The position numbers were made by a program, and so were the translations under genes. Below the pieces are notes generated by a model. The model worked only from the letters and a program-made list of their open reading frames with translations, was not told the origin of the DNA and searched no databases. Positions 10,846 through 19,988 of a DNA stretch of 64,000 nucleotides are shown here, piece after piece. Every line of letters begins with the position of its first letter. The stretch's first letter is position 1. The DNA is from Streptomyces sp. MUM 2J (lineage in GTDB: Bacteria > Actinomycetota > Actinomycetes > Streptomycetales > Streptomycetaceae): NCBI RefSeq assembly GCF_022414535.1, contig NZ_JADWYM010000001.1:62001-126000 (forward strand). Reading direction: 5' to 3'.

Positions 10846-11802
10846 TCAGGCCAGGCCGGCCGACTTCAGCCATGCCCTGGCGACGTCCAGCGGGTCCTTC
10901 TCCTCCAGCTGCACCTGGGCGCCGAGGTCCAGCAGCGCCTTGGTGTCGAGCTTGGCCGAGACGGCGTTCAGCACGTCCGCGCCCTCCTGGGAGAGGCTGC
11001 TCTTGTGGACGAGCGGCTGCACGTTCTCGAACCCGAAGAGGTTCTGCGGGTCCTTCAGGACGACGAACTTCTCCTTGGCGATCGCCGGGTCGGTGGTGAA
11101 GACGTCCGCCAGCTGCACGGTGTTCTGCTTCAGCGCCGCCTGGGTGAGCGGACCACCGGCGTCCAGGGCCTTGAAGGACTTGAACTCCAGACCGTAGACG
11201 TCCTTGAGCCCGACCAGGCCCTGCTGCCGCGTCTGGAACTCCGGCGAGCCGCCGATGACCAGGTCCCCGGCGACGCTCTTGAGGTCGCCGATGCTCGACT
11301 CGGAGGTCAGGTGGTACTTGGCCGCGGTGGCCGCGTTGACGGTGACGGAGTCCTTGTCCTGCGCCTGGGACGGCTCCAGCAGCTTCAGCGCGTCGTCGAG
11401 CTTCGCGTTGATCGCGGAGGTCGTCTCCTCGGTGGTCTTCGGCGTGGCCTTGGGGTCGAGGTAGGCCAGCAGTGCCCCGTTGTACTCGGGCAGCACGGTG
11501 ATCGAGCCGTTCTTGATCAGCCCGTACGTGGTCTCACGGCTGCCGATGTTGGGCTTGTAGGTGACCTTGATGCCCTTGGCCTTCAGGGCCTCGCCGTAGA
11601 TGTCGGCGAGCAGGATGCTCTCGGGGAAGTTGTTGGAGCCGACGACGACGGTCTTGCCGTCCGCCTTCGCACCGTCGAGCGGGTTGTCACCGGTGTCGTC
11701 GGACGAACAACCCGTCAGCAGGGCCGTCGCCGCGACCAGCGCGGCCGCCGCCACGCCGGGGATTCTGCTGAAGGGCCTGTTGCGGTGGGCGGTAGAAGTC
11801 AC
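10846..11802 (-). CDS. Glycine betaine/choline-type ABC transporter substrate-binding lipoprotein
   Basis: A 318-residue OsmF/OpuCC-type binding protein. The signal peptide ends in the lipobox LLTGC with Cys32 as the lipidated residue. The mature N-terminus VVVGSNNFPESILLADIYGE is the start of the quaternary-ammonium-binding fold, followed by VTYKPNIGSRETTYGLIKNG and the DVFTTDPAI segment. It is anchored outside the membrane and delivers betaine-like osmolytes to the permeases encoded upstream at 12118-13490. It has the same orientation as that operon but is separated by 315 bases, so it probably also has its own promoter and is made in excess. The ligand is inferred from the family. Confidence 0.9.
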   Translation of the reverse strand: MTSTAHRNRPFSRIPGVAAAALVAATALLTGCSSDDTGDNPLDGAKADGKTVVVGSNNFPESILLADIYGEALKAKGIKVTYKPNIGSRETTYGLIKNGSITVLPEYNGALLAYLDPKATPKTTEETTSAINAKLDDALKLLEPSQAQDKDSVTVNAATAAKYHLTSESSIGDLKSVAGDLVIGGSPEFQTRQQGLVGLKDVYGLEFKSFKALDAGGPLTQAALKQNTVQLADVFTTDPAIAKEKFVVLKDPQNLFGFENVQPLVHKSSLSQEGADVLNAVSAKLDTKALLDLGAQVQLEEKDPLDVARAWLKSAGLA

Positions 11803-12117
11803 GGTTCCCGTTCCGGTTTCGAGGACGACATTCGAGGACGCGCAGAGAACAACGAACTGCTTACGGCACTCCGTATCGATCCAATCCAGCCGGTTCTCGA
11901 TCAGTCAAGCGAATTCGCCCCGGTGCGAGCCTTCGTTATGGTGCCGGAACCCCTGATGAACCGTCGCAGTTGACGGCTTGTCCCCAGGCGTGGCGGGACC
12001 GTCCGCCCGCGTCCGCCGCCGCCCGGGGTCCGGGCGCGGGGCCGAGGCGCGAGCTGCGGGAGACCGGGTGCGGGATGCGGGGGAAGCGCGGCCGCACATG
12101 AGGGCGCGCGGAACGCC
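11803..12117. promoter_or_regulatory. Upstream region of the betaine-binding lipoprotein gene
   Basis: A 315-base non-coding stretch containing a locally AT-richer section (about 11830-11970), suitable for a promoter, and the shared 14-mer at 11952-11965. No convincing riboswitch or ORF was seen. Confidence 0.45.
11952..11965. repeat. Copy 2 of a shared 14-mer, possible operator
   Basis: CCTGATGAACCGTC, identical to 9389-9402, located 150 bases upstream of the lipoprotein start. A nearby TTGACGG follows at 11970-11976. Confidence 0.4.
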
Positions 12118-12786
12118 CTAACCCCGCCTTCGCACCCCCGGTGACACGGTGAGGCGGCCCGCCGCCCAGAACAGTGCGAGCGTCGTGAGGGCCAGCGCCG
12201 CCACCAGGGTGGCGCCGCCGACGACCTTCTCGTAGTCGTGCTGGTAGAGGCCGTCCATGATGTAGCGGCCCAGGCCGCCCAGACTGACGTAGGCCGCGAT
12301 GGTGGCGGTGGAGACGATCTGGACCGCCGCCGTCCGCAGGCCGCCGAGGACGACCGGCAGGGCGACCGGCAGTTCCACCTGGAACAGGATGCGGGCCTCG
12401 CTCATGCCCATGCCGCGGGCCGCGTCCACGGGGGACGGGTCGACGGAGCGCATCGCCTCGTACGTGGTGACCAGGATCGGCGGGACGGCGAGGACGACCA
12501 GCGGGATCATCACCGGCACCAGGCCGAAGCCGAACAGGATGAACATCAGGACCAGCAGACCGAAGCTGGGCAGGGCGCGGGCGGCGGTGGCGATGAACGC
12601 CAGCACGTTGCCCCCGCGTCCGGTGTGACCGGTGAGCAGACCCGCCGGAAGGCCGACGGCCGCGGCGACGCCGAGCGCGATCAGCGAGTAGCGGACGTGT
12701 TCGAGCAGGCGCGCCGGGATGCCGTCGTAGCCGTGCCAGTGGGCGCCGTCGCCGAAGAACGCGCCGACGAAGTGGAGTACGTTCAC
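12118..12786 (-). CDS. ABC transporter permease (glycine betaine type)
   Basis: A 222-residue OpuCB/OpuCD-like permease with about six membrane helices. The cytoplasmic EAA loop reads DAARGMGMSEARILFQVELP, the contact site for the ATPase. The GTG at 12786 overlaps the TGA of the preceding permease gene by four bases (GTGA) and is chosen for that coupling. Together with the permease at 12783 it forms the heterodimeric channel of the transporter. The much longer ORF covering this frame is a readthrough of the overlapping gene and is rejected. Confidence 0.88.
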   Translation of the reverse strand: MNVLHFVGAFFGDGAHWHGYDGIPARLLEHVRYSLIALGVAAAVGLPAGLLTGHTGRGGNVLAFIATAARALPSFGLLVLMFILFGFGLVPVMIPLVVLAVPPILVTTYEAMRSVDPSPVDAARGMGMSEARILFQVELPVALPVVLGGLRTAAVQIVSTATIAAYVSLGGLGRYIMDGLYQHDYEKVVGGATLVAALALTTLALFWAAGRLTVSPGVRRRG

Positions 12787-13490
12787 CGGGCGGCGCCCTT
12801 CCCCGTGGTGAGGGCCGGTTCGGGCCGGTTCCCGGCGGACGGGCGGCGGGCGCCGCGCGGCATCCACGGGGTCAGGACCCGGCGGAGCAGGACCAGCAGG
12901 GTGTCGACGCCAGTGGCCAGGACGGCGGTGCCGATCACGGAGAGCCACACCAGTCGGGGCCGGCCGTAGCTCATGCCGTCGTAGAGCAGGTTGCCGAGCG
13001 CGCCCTGGTTGCCGATCAGCATGCCGACGCTGACGAGCGAGATGCTGGACACGGTCGCGACCCGCAGGCCGGCGATGATCGCGGGCGCCGCGATCGGCAA
13101 CTGGACCTGGAGGTAGCGGCGTACGGGCCCCAGACCCATCGCGGTGGCCGCGTCGAGGGTCTCCTGCGGCACCGAGCGGACGCCGTCGACGATGGCCGGT
13201 ACGAACACCACGAGGCTGTACACGGCCAGCGGGATCATCACGGTCGTCTCGGTCTGGCCGGTGTAGTCGATGAGGACGACGAAGAAGGCGAGGGAGGGAA
13301 TGGCGTACAGGACGGTCGTCACCCCCAGCACGGGCGGGTACAGCCAGCGCAGCCGGACGCACAACTGGGCGACGGGCAGCGCCAGCAGCAGGCCGGCCAG
13401 GACGGGGATCAGGGCCTCGCGCAGATGCAGGCCGACCAGGCCGAGGTAGCTGTGCTGGAGGTCGCTCGGGAGGTCGAACAGGCCGTTCAT
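12783..13490 (-). CDS. ABC transporter permease (glycine betaine type)
   Basis: A 235-residue permease paired with the one at 12118. The EAA loop is LDAATAMGLGPVRRYLQVQLP, and about six hydrophobic segments are visible. The extracellular N-terminus is short (MNGLFDLPSDLQHSYLGLVG). Its start overlaps the stop of the ATPase gene (ATGA), and its stop overlaps the next permease, so the three genes are translationally coupled in the order ATPase, permease, permease. The C-terminus is a polar Arg/Pro-rich tail of about 30 residues. Confidence 0.88.
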   Translation of the reverse strand: MNGLFDLPSDLQHSYLGLVGLHLREALIPVLAGLLLALPVAQLCVRLRWLYPPVLGVTTVLYAIPSLAFFVVLIDYTGQTETTVMIPLAVYSLVVFVPAIVDGVRSVPQETLDAATAMGLGPVRRYLQVQLPIAAPAIIAGLRVATVSSISLVSVGMLIGNQGALGNLLYDGMSYGRPRLVWLSVIGTAVLATGVDTLLVLLRRVLTPWMPRGARRPSAGNRPEPALTTGKGAAR

Positions 13491-14638
13491 CCGGCGACCT
13501 TCGCAGAGGCGCCGGCATCGGCGCCGTCAGGGCGACCCGCCGCGTGCGCGGCGCGGATGGCCTCGCCGATGGACTGCTGGGAGACGACGCCGGTGACCCG
13601 GCCGGTGCCGTCCACGGCGACGGCCCAGCCGGTGGGGGACAGCACGGCGCAGTCGAGAGCGGCCCGCAGCGAGTCCCGGCCGGCCACGAAGGGCCGGCCG
13701 CAGGGCAGCAGGCGGCCGGGGTCGACGGGGCCGTCGGTCAACAGGTCCGGCTCGGCCCAGCCGAGCGGCCTGCCGTCCGCGTCCGTGACGAGCAGGTAGG
13801 GGGCGTCGGCCGTGTCGCGGGTGCGGATCTGCCCGGCGGTGGCGTCGGCCGCGACGACCGGCGCGGTGAGCAGGTCCAGATCCGCGGACGGGAAGAAGGA
13901 CAGCCGGCGGATGCCGCGGTCGGCGCCGAGGAAGTCCTCGACGAAGGCGTCGGCCGGGTCGGACAGCAGCTCGGCGGGCGGTGCGTACTGGGCGAGCCGT
14001 CCGCCGGTGCGCATCACGGCGACCGTCGTGCCGAGCTTCACGGCCTCGTCGATGTCGTGTGTGACGAAGACGATGGTCTTGCCCAGTTCCGCCTGGATGC
14101 GCAGCAGTTCGTCCTGGAGCCCCTTCCTCACCACCGGGTCGACGGCCGAGAACGGTTCGTCCATCAGCAGCACCGGCGGATCGGCGGCCAGTGCCCGCGC
14201 CACTCCGACGCGCTGCTGCTGGCCTCCGGAGAGCTGGTAGGGGTACCGCTTGGCGAGGGTCCCGTCCAGGCCCACCCGTTCCATCAACTCCCGTGCACGG
14301 GACCGGGCCTTGTGCTTGCTCCAGCCGAGCAGGCGCGGGACGGTGGCGATGTTGTCGACGATCGTGCGGTGCTGGAAGAGGCCCGCGTTCTGGATGACGT
14401 ACCCCATGGACCGCCGCAGGGTGTTGACGGGCTGCCGGCGGCTGTCCTCTCCGTCGATCAGGATGCGGCCCTCGCTCGGCTCGACCATCCGGTTGATCAT
14501 CCGGAGGGTCGTCGTCTTCCCGCAGCCCGAGGGGCCGACGAAGACGGTGATCGCACCGTCGGGGATGTCCAGGGAGAGCCGGTCGACCGCCACCGTGCCG
14601 TCCGGATACCGCTTGGTGACTCCGTCAATCCTTATCAA
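13487..14638 (-). CDS. ABC transporter ATP-binding protein with CBS tail (glycine betaine type)
   Basis: A 383-residue OpuCA/ProV-type ATPase. The nucleotide-binding domain has Walker A GPSGCGKTT (about 35-43), the signature LSGGQQQRVGVARAL, Walker B VLLMDEPF and the switch FVTHDIDEA. The last 130 residues resemble tandem CBS modules, which in OpuA-type systems sense ionic strength or nucleotides. I choose the TTG at 14638 (LIRIDGVTKRYPDG), because the domain begins there and GAAGGA lies 11 bases ahead. An upstream in-frame start would add 24 residues without similarity. It is the first gene of the operon. Confidence 0.88.
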   Translation of the reverse strand: MIRIDGVTKRYPDGTVAVDRLSLDIPDGAITVFVGPSGCGKTTTLRMINRMVEPSEGRILIDGEDSRRQPVNTLRRSMGYVIQNAGLFQHRTIVDNIATVPRLLGWSKHKARSRARELMERVGLDGTLAKRYPYQLSGGQQQRVGVARALAADPPVLLMDEPFSAVDPVVRKGLQDELLRIQAELGKTIVFVTHDIDEAVKLGTTVAVMRTGGRLAQYAPPAELLSDPADAFVEDFLGADRGIRRLSFFPSADLDLLTAPVVAADATAGQIRTRDTADAPYLLVTDADGRPLGWAEPDLLTDGPVDPGRLLPCGRPFVAGRDSLRAALDCAVLSPTGWAVAVDGTGRVTGVVSQQSIGEAIRAAHAAGRPDGADAGASAKVAG

Positions 14639-14851
14639 AACGCCGCATGTCCTTCGGGTTTGGCAAGCTTTCGCCCGTTCGACCGACGATTTCGCTCCCA
14701 CGGACGCCATTGGGGGACGAGTCTAGACCGCCGCTGTTCGGGCGGCTTCGGTGCCGATGCGGTGGGCGTGCCCCGCCGCGGGCAGGTACGGCTCCGGGCC
14801 GTCGTTCGGCGCCCGGCTCCACAGGCCGAACGCCTGCGCACCGCGCCGGTC

Positions 14852-16207
14852 TCAGCCCCGCCCGTCCCCGGGGCGCTGGTGCAGGCGGGCGGCGAGGACG
14901 GCCACGTCGTCCTCCGCGTGGCGGGCGTCCAGACGGGCGAGGACCGTGTCGAGGATCTCCTCCAGGTCCGCCGCGCCCGGGAAGCGGATCCCGGCGAGAC
15001 GGGCCAGGCCGACGTCGATGTCCTCCCCGCGGCGCTCGACGAGACCGTCGGTGAACAGCAGCAGGGTCTGGTCCCCGCCGAGGTCGTAGGTGGCCGGCTC
15101 GTATCCACCGAGCCCGGTGCCCAGGGGCGGGCCGACGGGCAGCGGCAGCAGTGCCGCCTCTCCCTGCCGGCTGATCACCGCCGGGGGCAGATGGCCGGCG
15201 CCGGCGAGCGTGACCTTACGGCGCACCGGGTCCACGCGGGCGAGCAGACAGGTCGCCGGCCGCCGCTCGGCCTCGGTGGCGGCCAGGTCGTCCAGCTGGC
15301 GCAGCACGCGGTGCGGCGGCAGGTCGGCCGCGGCGACGGAACGCAGCGAGGTGCGGTAGGCGGTCATGTCGACGGCGGCCTCCACCCCGTGCCCCATGAC
15401 GTCGCCGACGACCAGCAGGGTCCGCCCGAAGTGCAACCGGACGGTCTCGCACCAGTCGCCGCCGACCAGGGCACTGTGCCCGGCGGGCAGGTAGCGGACG
15501 GCGACGTCGAGGTTGGGGTGCGGGCGACCCGGCTCGGCACGCAGGGCGCGCTGCAGATCGCCGACGACCCGGCCGAGCCGCTCGTACTCGCGGGCATGGC
15601 GGACGTGCCTCGCGGCCTCCTCGGCCAGCAGGGCGAGCAGTTCCGTCTCCGCCCGGCCGAACGGCCGGCCGCGGCGCGCGCAGACCAGGACGCCCAAGGA
15701 GTGGCCGTCCACGGCAAGCGGCACGCGGCACACGAAGGGGCCACGGGTCGTGGGATCCCCCGTGCGGCCGTCAGCGGCACGCCGGTCCCGGCCGGTGCCC
15801 GGGGGCGGCTCCGGGCGGCCTGAGGGCGACCGGCGGAACGGCCGTCCGCCGGGGTCGCGGGGCCTGTCCGGCGCCCTCCGCACGACCGGCTCCGCCCGGC
15901 TGCGAACGGCACGGACGGCCGCCCAGCGGGCGTCGGGCAGTAGCTCGGCGTTCCCGGCGATCGCCTCGTACCCGGACGAAGCGCGGTCGGTGCGCCGCAC
16001 CACCGCCGCGGCACCGCCGGTGCGCGCGGCGGCCGTCCGGGTCAGCTCCGCCCAGGTCGTCGCCTCGTCCAGGGTCGTCCCGACGCCCGCCATCGCCGCC
16101 CGCAACGCGCCGAGGGACGCCGCGGGCGATCCCCTGCCGCGGAGGGCGGCGGCCGCGGCGGTCCCGGGCCGGGACCGGATCCACTGCACGACACCGAACA
16201 CCCTCAA
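14852..16207 (-). CDS. PP2C/SpoIIE-type serine phosphatase with GAF-like sensor
   Basis: About 451 residues. The C-terminal domain carries SpoIIE/RsbU phosphatase motifs: GGDW, VVGDVMGHGVEAA, LAGAGHLPP, LLLFTDGLVERR and the closing DDVAVLAARLH. The acidic residues binding two metal ions are present. The N-terminal half has a GAF-like region (VCRVPLAVDGHSLGVLVCARRG) preceded by an Arg/Pro-rich insert at about 105-160. Such proteins dephosphorylate anti-anti-sigma factors in partner-switching stress responses. No anti-sigma gene is adjacent. The start is uncertain: TTG at 16207 and GTG at 16201 are both possible and neither has a clear Shine-Dalgarno. Confidence 0.85.
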   Translation of the reverse strand: MRVFGVVQWIRSRPGTAAAAALRGRGSPAASLGALRAAMAGVGTTLDEATTWAELTRTAAARTGGAAAVVRRTDRASSGYEAIAGNAELLPDARWAAVRAVRSRAEPVVRRAPDRPRDPGGRPFRRSPSGRPEPPPGTGRDRRAADGRTGDPTTRGPFVCRVPLAVDGHSLGVLVCARRGRPFGRAETELLALLAEEAARHVRHAREYERLGRVVGDLQRALRAEPGRPHPNLDVAVRYLPAGHSALVGGDWCETVRLHFGRTLLVVGDVMGHGVEAAVDMTAYRTSLRSVAAADLPPHRVLRQLDDLAATEAERRPATCLLARVDPVRRKVTLAGAGHLPPAVISRQGEAALLPLPVGPPLGTGLGGYEPATYDLGGDQTLLLFTDGLVERRGEDIDVGLARLAGIRFPGAADLEEILDTVLARLDARHAEDDVAVLAARLHQRPGDGRG

Positions 16208-16378
16208 AGGGTGACAAAAGTGCGAGCGACTCGCACGAGGCGGTCAACAACCCCCGGCCCGTCGGTTGCCGGACACCGGCACGTCACGCCGGGCGGGCAG
16301 GGTCCCCCCGTCCCCTGCCGCTCCCCCATCCGTCGGCCCGTGCGCGCCGGGCACGACGGGGGAAGGACGACGTGCGCC

Positions 16379-17389
16379 GTGTCCGTACCCCTTGACGACC
16401 TGGCCGCCCCCGCTCCCGCCCGCGCTTCCTCCCGGCGCCTTCCCCTGCCGCTCTCCCCCGGCCGTGCCGCCCGCCGGGCGGCCGTGGTGCTGCCGCTGCT
16501 GGCGGTCGGCGCCTGGGCGGCGGCCGACTGGCGGGCCTTCCGCGACGGCGCCGCACGGCTGGCCTCCGCCGACCCCGCGTGGCTGCTGGCCGCGGGCGGC
16601 TTCACCTGCCTGGGGTGGGTGGCCGCCGCCTGCGTCCGGCAGGGGGCGGTACCGGACCGGCTCCCCCCGGGCCTGCTGCTGGCCTCGCAGTTCGCCGCGG
16701 GCGCCGCCAACCACGTCCTGCCGGCGAGTGTCGGCGCCCATGCGGTCACCCTGCGCTTCCTTCGGCGCCAGGGCGTGCCGCTGCACCGGGCGACCGCCTC
16801 GCTCGCCCTGTACTCCCTGGTCAAGCCACTGGCGAAGACACCGGTGCTGCTGGCGGTCCTGCTGGTCTTCCCGGACGTGCTGCGCCTGGGCGCCCTGCTC
16901 CCCGACCGGCGGACACTGCTCCTGGCCGGCGGCTGCGTGGTGCTGTGCCCTGTCGCGGCGGTCCTCGTCGTGGCACTGGTTCGCCCGCTGCGCGGACCCG
17001 TGCGCTCGTTCCTGCGCACGGCGATGACCGACGTGCGGCGACTGCACAGGCGTCCCGCCCGCGTCCTCGCGCTGTGGGGCGGCGCGGCCGTGGCACCGCT
17101 GCTCCAGGCCGGGGTGGTCGCCTCGGTCGGGACGGCGTTCGGCCTGCCGCTGACCTGGGCGCAGGTCACGTTCGCGTTCCTGGCGGCGGGCACGGCCATG
17201 GGCGCCGTTCCCGCGCCCGGCGGCATCGGTCCGGTCGATGCGGCGCTGCTGTTCGGTCTCGTGGGCTACGGCGCGCCGATGGCCCTGGCGACGGCCACGG
17301 TGATCGGCTACCGGGTCCTGACGGTGTGGGTGCCGCTGCTGCCGGGGGCGGTGGTGCTGTCGGTGCTGGTGCAGCGCGGGGCGCTGTGA
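16379..17389 (+). CDS. UPF0104/AglD-like flippase-type membrane protein
   Basis: A 336-residue integral membrane protein with about eight hydrophobic segments. It has the family blocks AAGAANHVLPASVGAHAVTLRFL and, near the C-terminus, GAVPAPGGIGPVDAALLFGLVGYG, typical of the lysylphosphatidylglycerol synthase transmembrane/UPF0104 superfamily. Related proteins move or anchor lipids and polyprenyl-linked sugars; the substrate here is unknown. The GTG at 16379 is preceded by GGAAGGA at a suitable distance. The open frame from 16211 upstream is Pro/Arg-rich and non-membrane and is rejected. It is divergent from the phosphatase gene. Confidence 0.82.
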   Translation: MSVPLDDLAAPAPARASSRRLPLPLSPGRAARRAAVVLPLLAVGAWAAADWRAFRDGAARLASADPAWLLAAGGFTCLGWVAAACVRQGAVPDRLPPGLLLASQFAAGAANHVLPASVGAHAVTLRFLRRQGVPLHRATASLALYSLVKPLAKTPVLLAVLLVFPDVLRLGALLPDRRTLLLAGGCVVLCPVAAVLVVALVRPLRGPVRSFLRTAMTDVRRLHRRPARVLALWGGAAVAPLLQAGVVASVGTAFGLPLTWAQVTFAFLAAGTAMGAVPAPGGIGPVDAALLFGLVGYGAPMALATATVIGYRVLTVWVPLLPGAVVLSVLVQRGAL

Positions 17390-17482
17390 TCGGGCGCCAC
17401 GGCCTGGCCGCGTCCTGTCCCGGAAGGTCGGGCCCAGGGCGGCGTGCGGCGGCGTGCCGCCCGATCGGGGGTGGCGCTCCGG

Positions 17483-17508
17483 GGGCGGGCCGCGAGAGCG
17501 ACCCGCCC
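17483..17508. terminator. Bidirectional hairpin between convergent genes
   Basis: GGGCGGG (17483-17489) pairs with CCCGCCC (17502-17508), between the flippase-like gene and msrB. Confidence 0.5.
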
Positions 17509-17520
17509 GGGGGCGTTGGC

Positions 17521-17928
17521 TCAGTCCTCGCGCGGCTCCAGCCGGAGCGAGACGGAGTTGATGCAGTACCGCTGGTCGGTCGGGGTCGGGTAGCCCTCGC
17601 CCTCGAAGACGTGCCCGAGGTGGGAGCCGCAGCGGGCGCAGCGCACCTCGGTGCGCACCATGCCGTGCGACCGGTCCTGCAGCAGTTCGACCGCGTCGGA
17701 GTCCTTCGGGTCGAAGAAGGACGGCCAGCCGCAGTGCGACGCGAACTTGGTGTCCGAGGTGAACAGTTCGGCACCGCAGGCACGGCAGGAGTAGACGCCG
17801 TCGGTCTTGGTGTCGGTGTACTCACCGATGAAGGCGGGCTCCGTGCCGGCCTGGCGGAGCACGGCGTACTCGGCCTGGGTGAGTTCCGCTCGCCACTGCT
17901 CGTCCGGCTTCTCGACCTCGTACGGCAT
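17521..17928 (-). CDS. msrB: Peptide methionine-R-sulfoxide reductase
   Basis: A 135-residue complete MsrB. It reduces the R-epimer of methionine sulfoxide in proteins, a repair step after oxidative damage in the cytosol. The two zinc-binding pairs are CRAC and CARC. The catalytic cysteine is in RYCINSVSL and HCGWPSFF holds the other conserved cysteine block. The ATG at 17928 gives MPYEVEKPDEQWRAELTQAE. It lies 13 bases after the murC stop in the same direction, so the two genes are probably co-transcribed. Confidence 0.95.
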   Translation of the reverse strand: MPYEVEKPDEQWRAELTQAEYAVLRQAGTEPAFIGEYTDTKTDGVYSCRACGAELFTSDTKFASHCGWPSFFDPKDSDAVELLQDRSHGMVRTEVRCARCGSHLGHVFEGEGYPTPTDQRYCINSVSLRLEPRED

Positions 17929-17941
17929 GAAGGTCAACCCC

Positions 17942-19327
17942 TTACTTCGCGAGACGGTCCAGGATGCGCGGCCCGAGGTCCGTGACGTCGCCCGCGCCCA
18001 TGGTGAGAACGAGATCACCGGGCCGGGCCATTCCCGCGACCGTGTCCGGCACCTCGCCCTTGTCGTGCACGGCGGTCACGTCCGCGCCCGCGGCCCGGGC
18101 CGCGTCGATGATCAGCTCGCTGGTGACACCGGGGATCGGGTCCTCGCGGGCCGGGTAGATGTCGAGGACGGCGGAGGCGTCGGCCAGGGCCAGCGCCTCG
18201 CCCATCTCCTTGCCCAGCTCCTGGGTGCGGGAGAACAGGTGGGGCTGGAACACGACCAGGAGCCGGGCGTCGCCCGCGGCTCCGCGCATGGCCTCCAGGT
18301 CGGCGGTCATCTCCGTGGGGTGATGGGCGTAGGAGTCGATCACCTGGACGCCGGCCGCCTCGCCCTTGAGCTGCAGGCGCCGCTTGACCCCGGTGTACGC
18401 GGCCAGCGCCGGTGCCATCTGCGCGGCCGGGACGCCGAGGGCGGCTGCGGCGGTGAGCGCGGCGACGGCGTTGAGAGCGTAGTGGCGGCCGGGCACGGAG
18501 ACGGTGAAGGTGATCTCCCGGCCGTCGAGCAGGACCGTCACCTCGCTCCTGAGCCCCTGCGGGACGACCGACACCACCCGCACGTCGGCGTCCTGCGCCT
18601 CTCCGTACGTCACCACGCGCACGCCCCGCACCCGGCGGGTGAGTTCCCGCGCGCCGTCGTGGTCGGCGGAGACCACCAGGGTGCCGCCGGGCACGATCCG
18701 GTCGGCGAAGGTCTCGAAGGACGCGTAGATCTCGTCCATCGAGGCGTAGTTGGCGTGGTGGTCCAGCTCGACGTTGAGGACGATCGCGACCTCGGGGGCG
18801 TACTTGTGGAAGCTGCGGTCCGACTCGTCCGCCTCGGCGACGAAGATCTCGCCGGCGCCGTGCAGGGCGTTGGAGCCCGGCGCGTCCAGATCGCCGCCGA
18901 TGGCGTACGACGGGTTCAGGCCCAGCTCGCCCAGGGACACCGCCAGCATCGACGTCGTGGTCGTCTTGCCGTGCGTGCCCGCGACCGCGATCGGGCGCAG
19001 GCCGTCCATCAGCGCCGCGAGCGCGTCCGAGCGGTGCACCACGGGGATGCCCAGCTCGGCGGCGCGGGCCAGCTCCGGGTTGTCGTCCCGGATCGCCGAC
19101 GACACCACCACGCAACTGGCGTCGCCGGCCAGGTGCTCCGCCGCGTGTCCGATGTGCACGGTCGCGCCCAGGGCACGCAGCGCCTCGGCGGTCGCCGAGT
19201 CCTTCGCGTCACTGCCGGCGACCTTCGCCCCGCGCTGCGCGAGGATCTTCGCGATCCCCGACATCCCGGCGCCGCCGATGCCGATGAAGTGCGGTCGCTC
19301 CATGGCGGGGGGAAGGCCGGGTGCCAT
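17942..19327 (-). CDS. murC: UDP-N-acetylmuramate-L-alanine ligase
   Basis: A 461-residue Mur ligase that adds L-alanine to UDP-MurNAc in cytoplasmic peptidoglycan precursor synthesis. The N-terminal Rossmann segment is FIGIGGAGMSGIAKIL, the ATP-binding loop is GTHGKTTTTSML and the substrate region includes AEADESDRSFHKY and LDHHANY. The C-terminal domain contains DSYAHHPTEMTADLEA. All conserved catalytic motifs appear intact. It lies outside a dcw-type cluster, which is usual in Streptomyces, and precedes msrB by 13 bases. Confidence 0.96.
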   Translation of the reverse strand: MAPGLPPAMERPHFIGIGGAGMSGIAKILAQRGAKVAGSDAKDSATAEALRALGATVHIGHAAEHLAGDASCVVVSSAIRDDNPELARAAELGIPVVHRSDALAALMDGLRPIAVAGTHGKTTTTSMLAVSLGELGLNPSYAIGGDLDAPGSNALHGAGEIFVAEADESDRSFHKYAPEVAIVLNVELDHHANYASMDEIYASFETFADRIVPGGTLVVSADHDGARELTRRVRGVRVVTYGEAQDADVRVVSVVPQGLRSEVTVLLDGREITFTVSVPGRHYALNAVAALTAAAALGVPAAQMAPALAAYTGVKRRLQLKGEAAGVQVIDSYAHHPTEMTADLEAMRGAAGDARLLVVFQPHLFSRTQELGKEMGEALALADASAVLDIYPAREDPIPGVTSELIIDAARAAGADVTAVHDKGEVPDTVAGMARPGDLVLTMGAGDVTDLGPRILDRLAK

Positions 19328-19453
19328 GCGTGTCTCCTGCGTATCGGGGGGACGGACGTTCAGCGCCCCACCCTACTGGCCGCGGCGTACGGCTCGGGTC
19401 CTCGGGGATTCCGTGCCGTACGCCGTTCCGCGGCACCGTCGCCGGCCCACCTT

Positions 19454-19473
19454 CCGGCGCCCGCGGGCGCCGG
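19454..19473. terminator. Perfect palindrome hairpin upstream of murC
   Basis: CCGGCGCCCGCGGGCGCCGG is fully self-complementary. It lies 40 bases beyond the stop of the 19515 gene and 127 bases before the murC start, so it may terminate the first and separate the units. Confidence 0.5.
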
Positions 19474-19514
19474 CTCTCACCGGCTCCGCCCCGCCCGCGG
19501 CGCGGAGCCGGCCG

Positions 19515-19988
19515 TCACGCCTTGCTGTGGGAGAACAGCTTCAGCACCGGCACCCCCACCTTGTGCCGCGCGCGCGACGCCCAGTCGCGGTGGAAGAACT
19601 CCTCCACGTAGTGCGGGTCGGTCAGGACGATCACCTCGTCCGCGCCGACCTCGTCGACCAGGGACTTCAGCGCGTCCAGCGGGTGGTTCTCGATGAGCCT
19701 GCCCTCGGACCGGCTGCCGGCCGCCCGCAGGGCGGTCAGCGACACGTCCAGCGCCCGCTCCCCCACGCTGCGCGCCTGCTCCCCCTCGGGCGTCTCGCTC
19801 TCCCGCGCCGCCTCGTCGAGCTCGCCGAGCGCGATGTCGTCGATGGCCCGCAGCAGGCGGTCGGCCTGGTCGCCGCGGGGCTGGAGCAGCACGTGGAAGG
19901 CGACCGGCTCGTCGCCGTGCAAGGTGGTGACGAACTCCACGTCGGCGGACGTCAGCGCCTTCTCGATCATCAAAACGCTTGTGAACAC
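19515..19988 (-). CDS. Conserved small actinobacterial protein, universal-stress-like
   Basis: A 157-residue cytosolic protein. I recall Streptomyces homologues annotated as indole-3-glycerol phosphate synthase, but it lacks that TIM barrel. A segment EVIVLTDPHYVEEFFHRDWASRARHKVGVPVLKLF near the C-terminus alternates strand and helix like a Rossmann or USP fold. The GTG at 19988 is chosen because GAAGGGG precedes it by 6 bases; an ATG six codons later is the alternative. The middle is acidic and helical (GELDEAARESETPEGEQARS). The function is unknown. It lies upstream of murC in the same orientation. Confidence 0.75.
   Translation of the reverse strand: MFTSVLMIEKALTSADVEFVTTLHGDEPVAFHVLLQPRGDQADRLLRAIDDIALGELDEAARESETPEGEQARSVGERALDVSLTALRAAGSRSEGRLIENHPLDALKSLVDEVGADEVIVLTDPHYVEEFFHRDWASRARHKVGVPVLKLFSHSKA

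Noticed and set aside
12787..13518. N-terminal extension of the second permease
   Set aside because: The frame runs through the overlapping permease gene with Arg/Pro-rich sequence. The GTGA overlap at 12783-12786 marks the true start.
13544..15823. 759-codon plus-strand ORF across the ATPase and phosphatase genes
   Set aside because: It spans two real genes on the other strand and the gap between them, with composition typical of an antisense frame.
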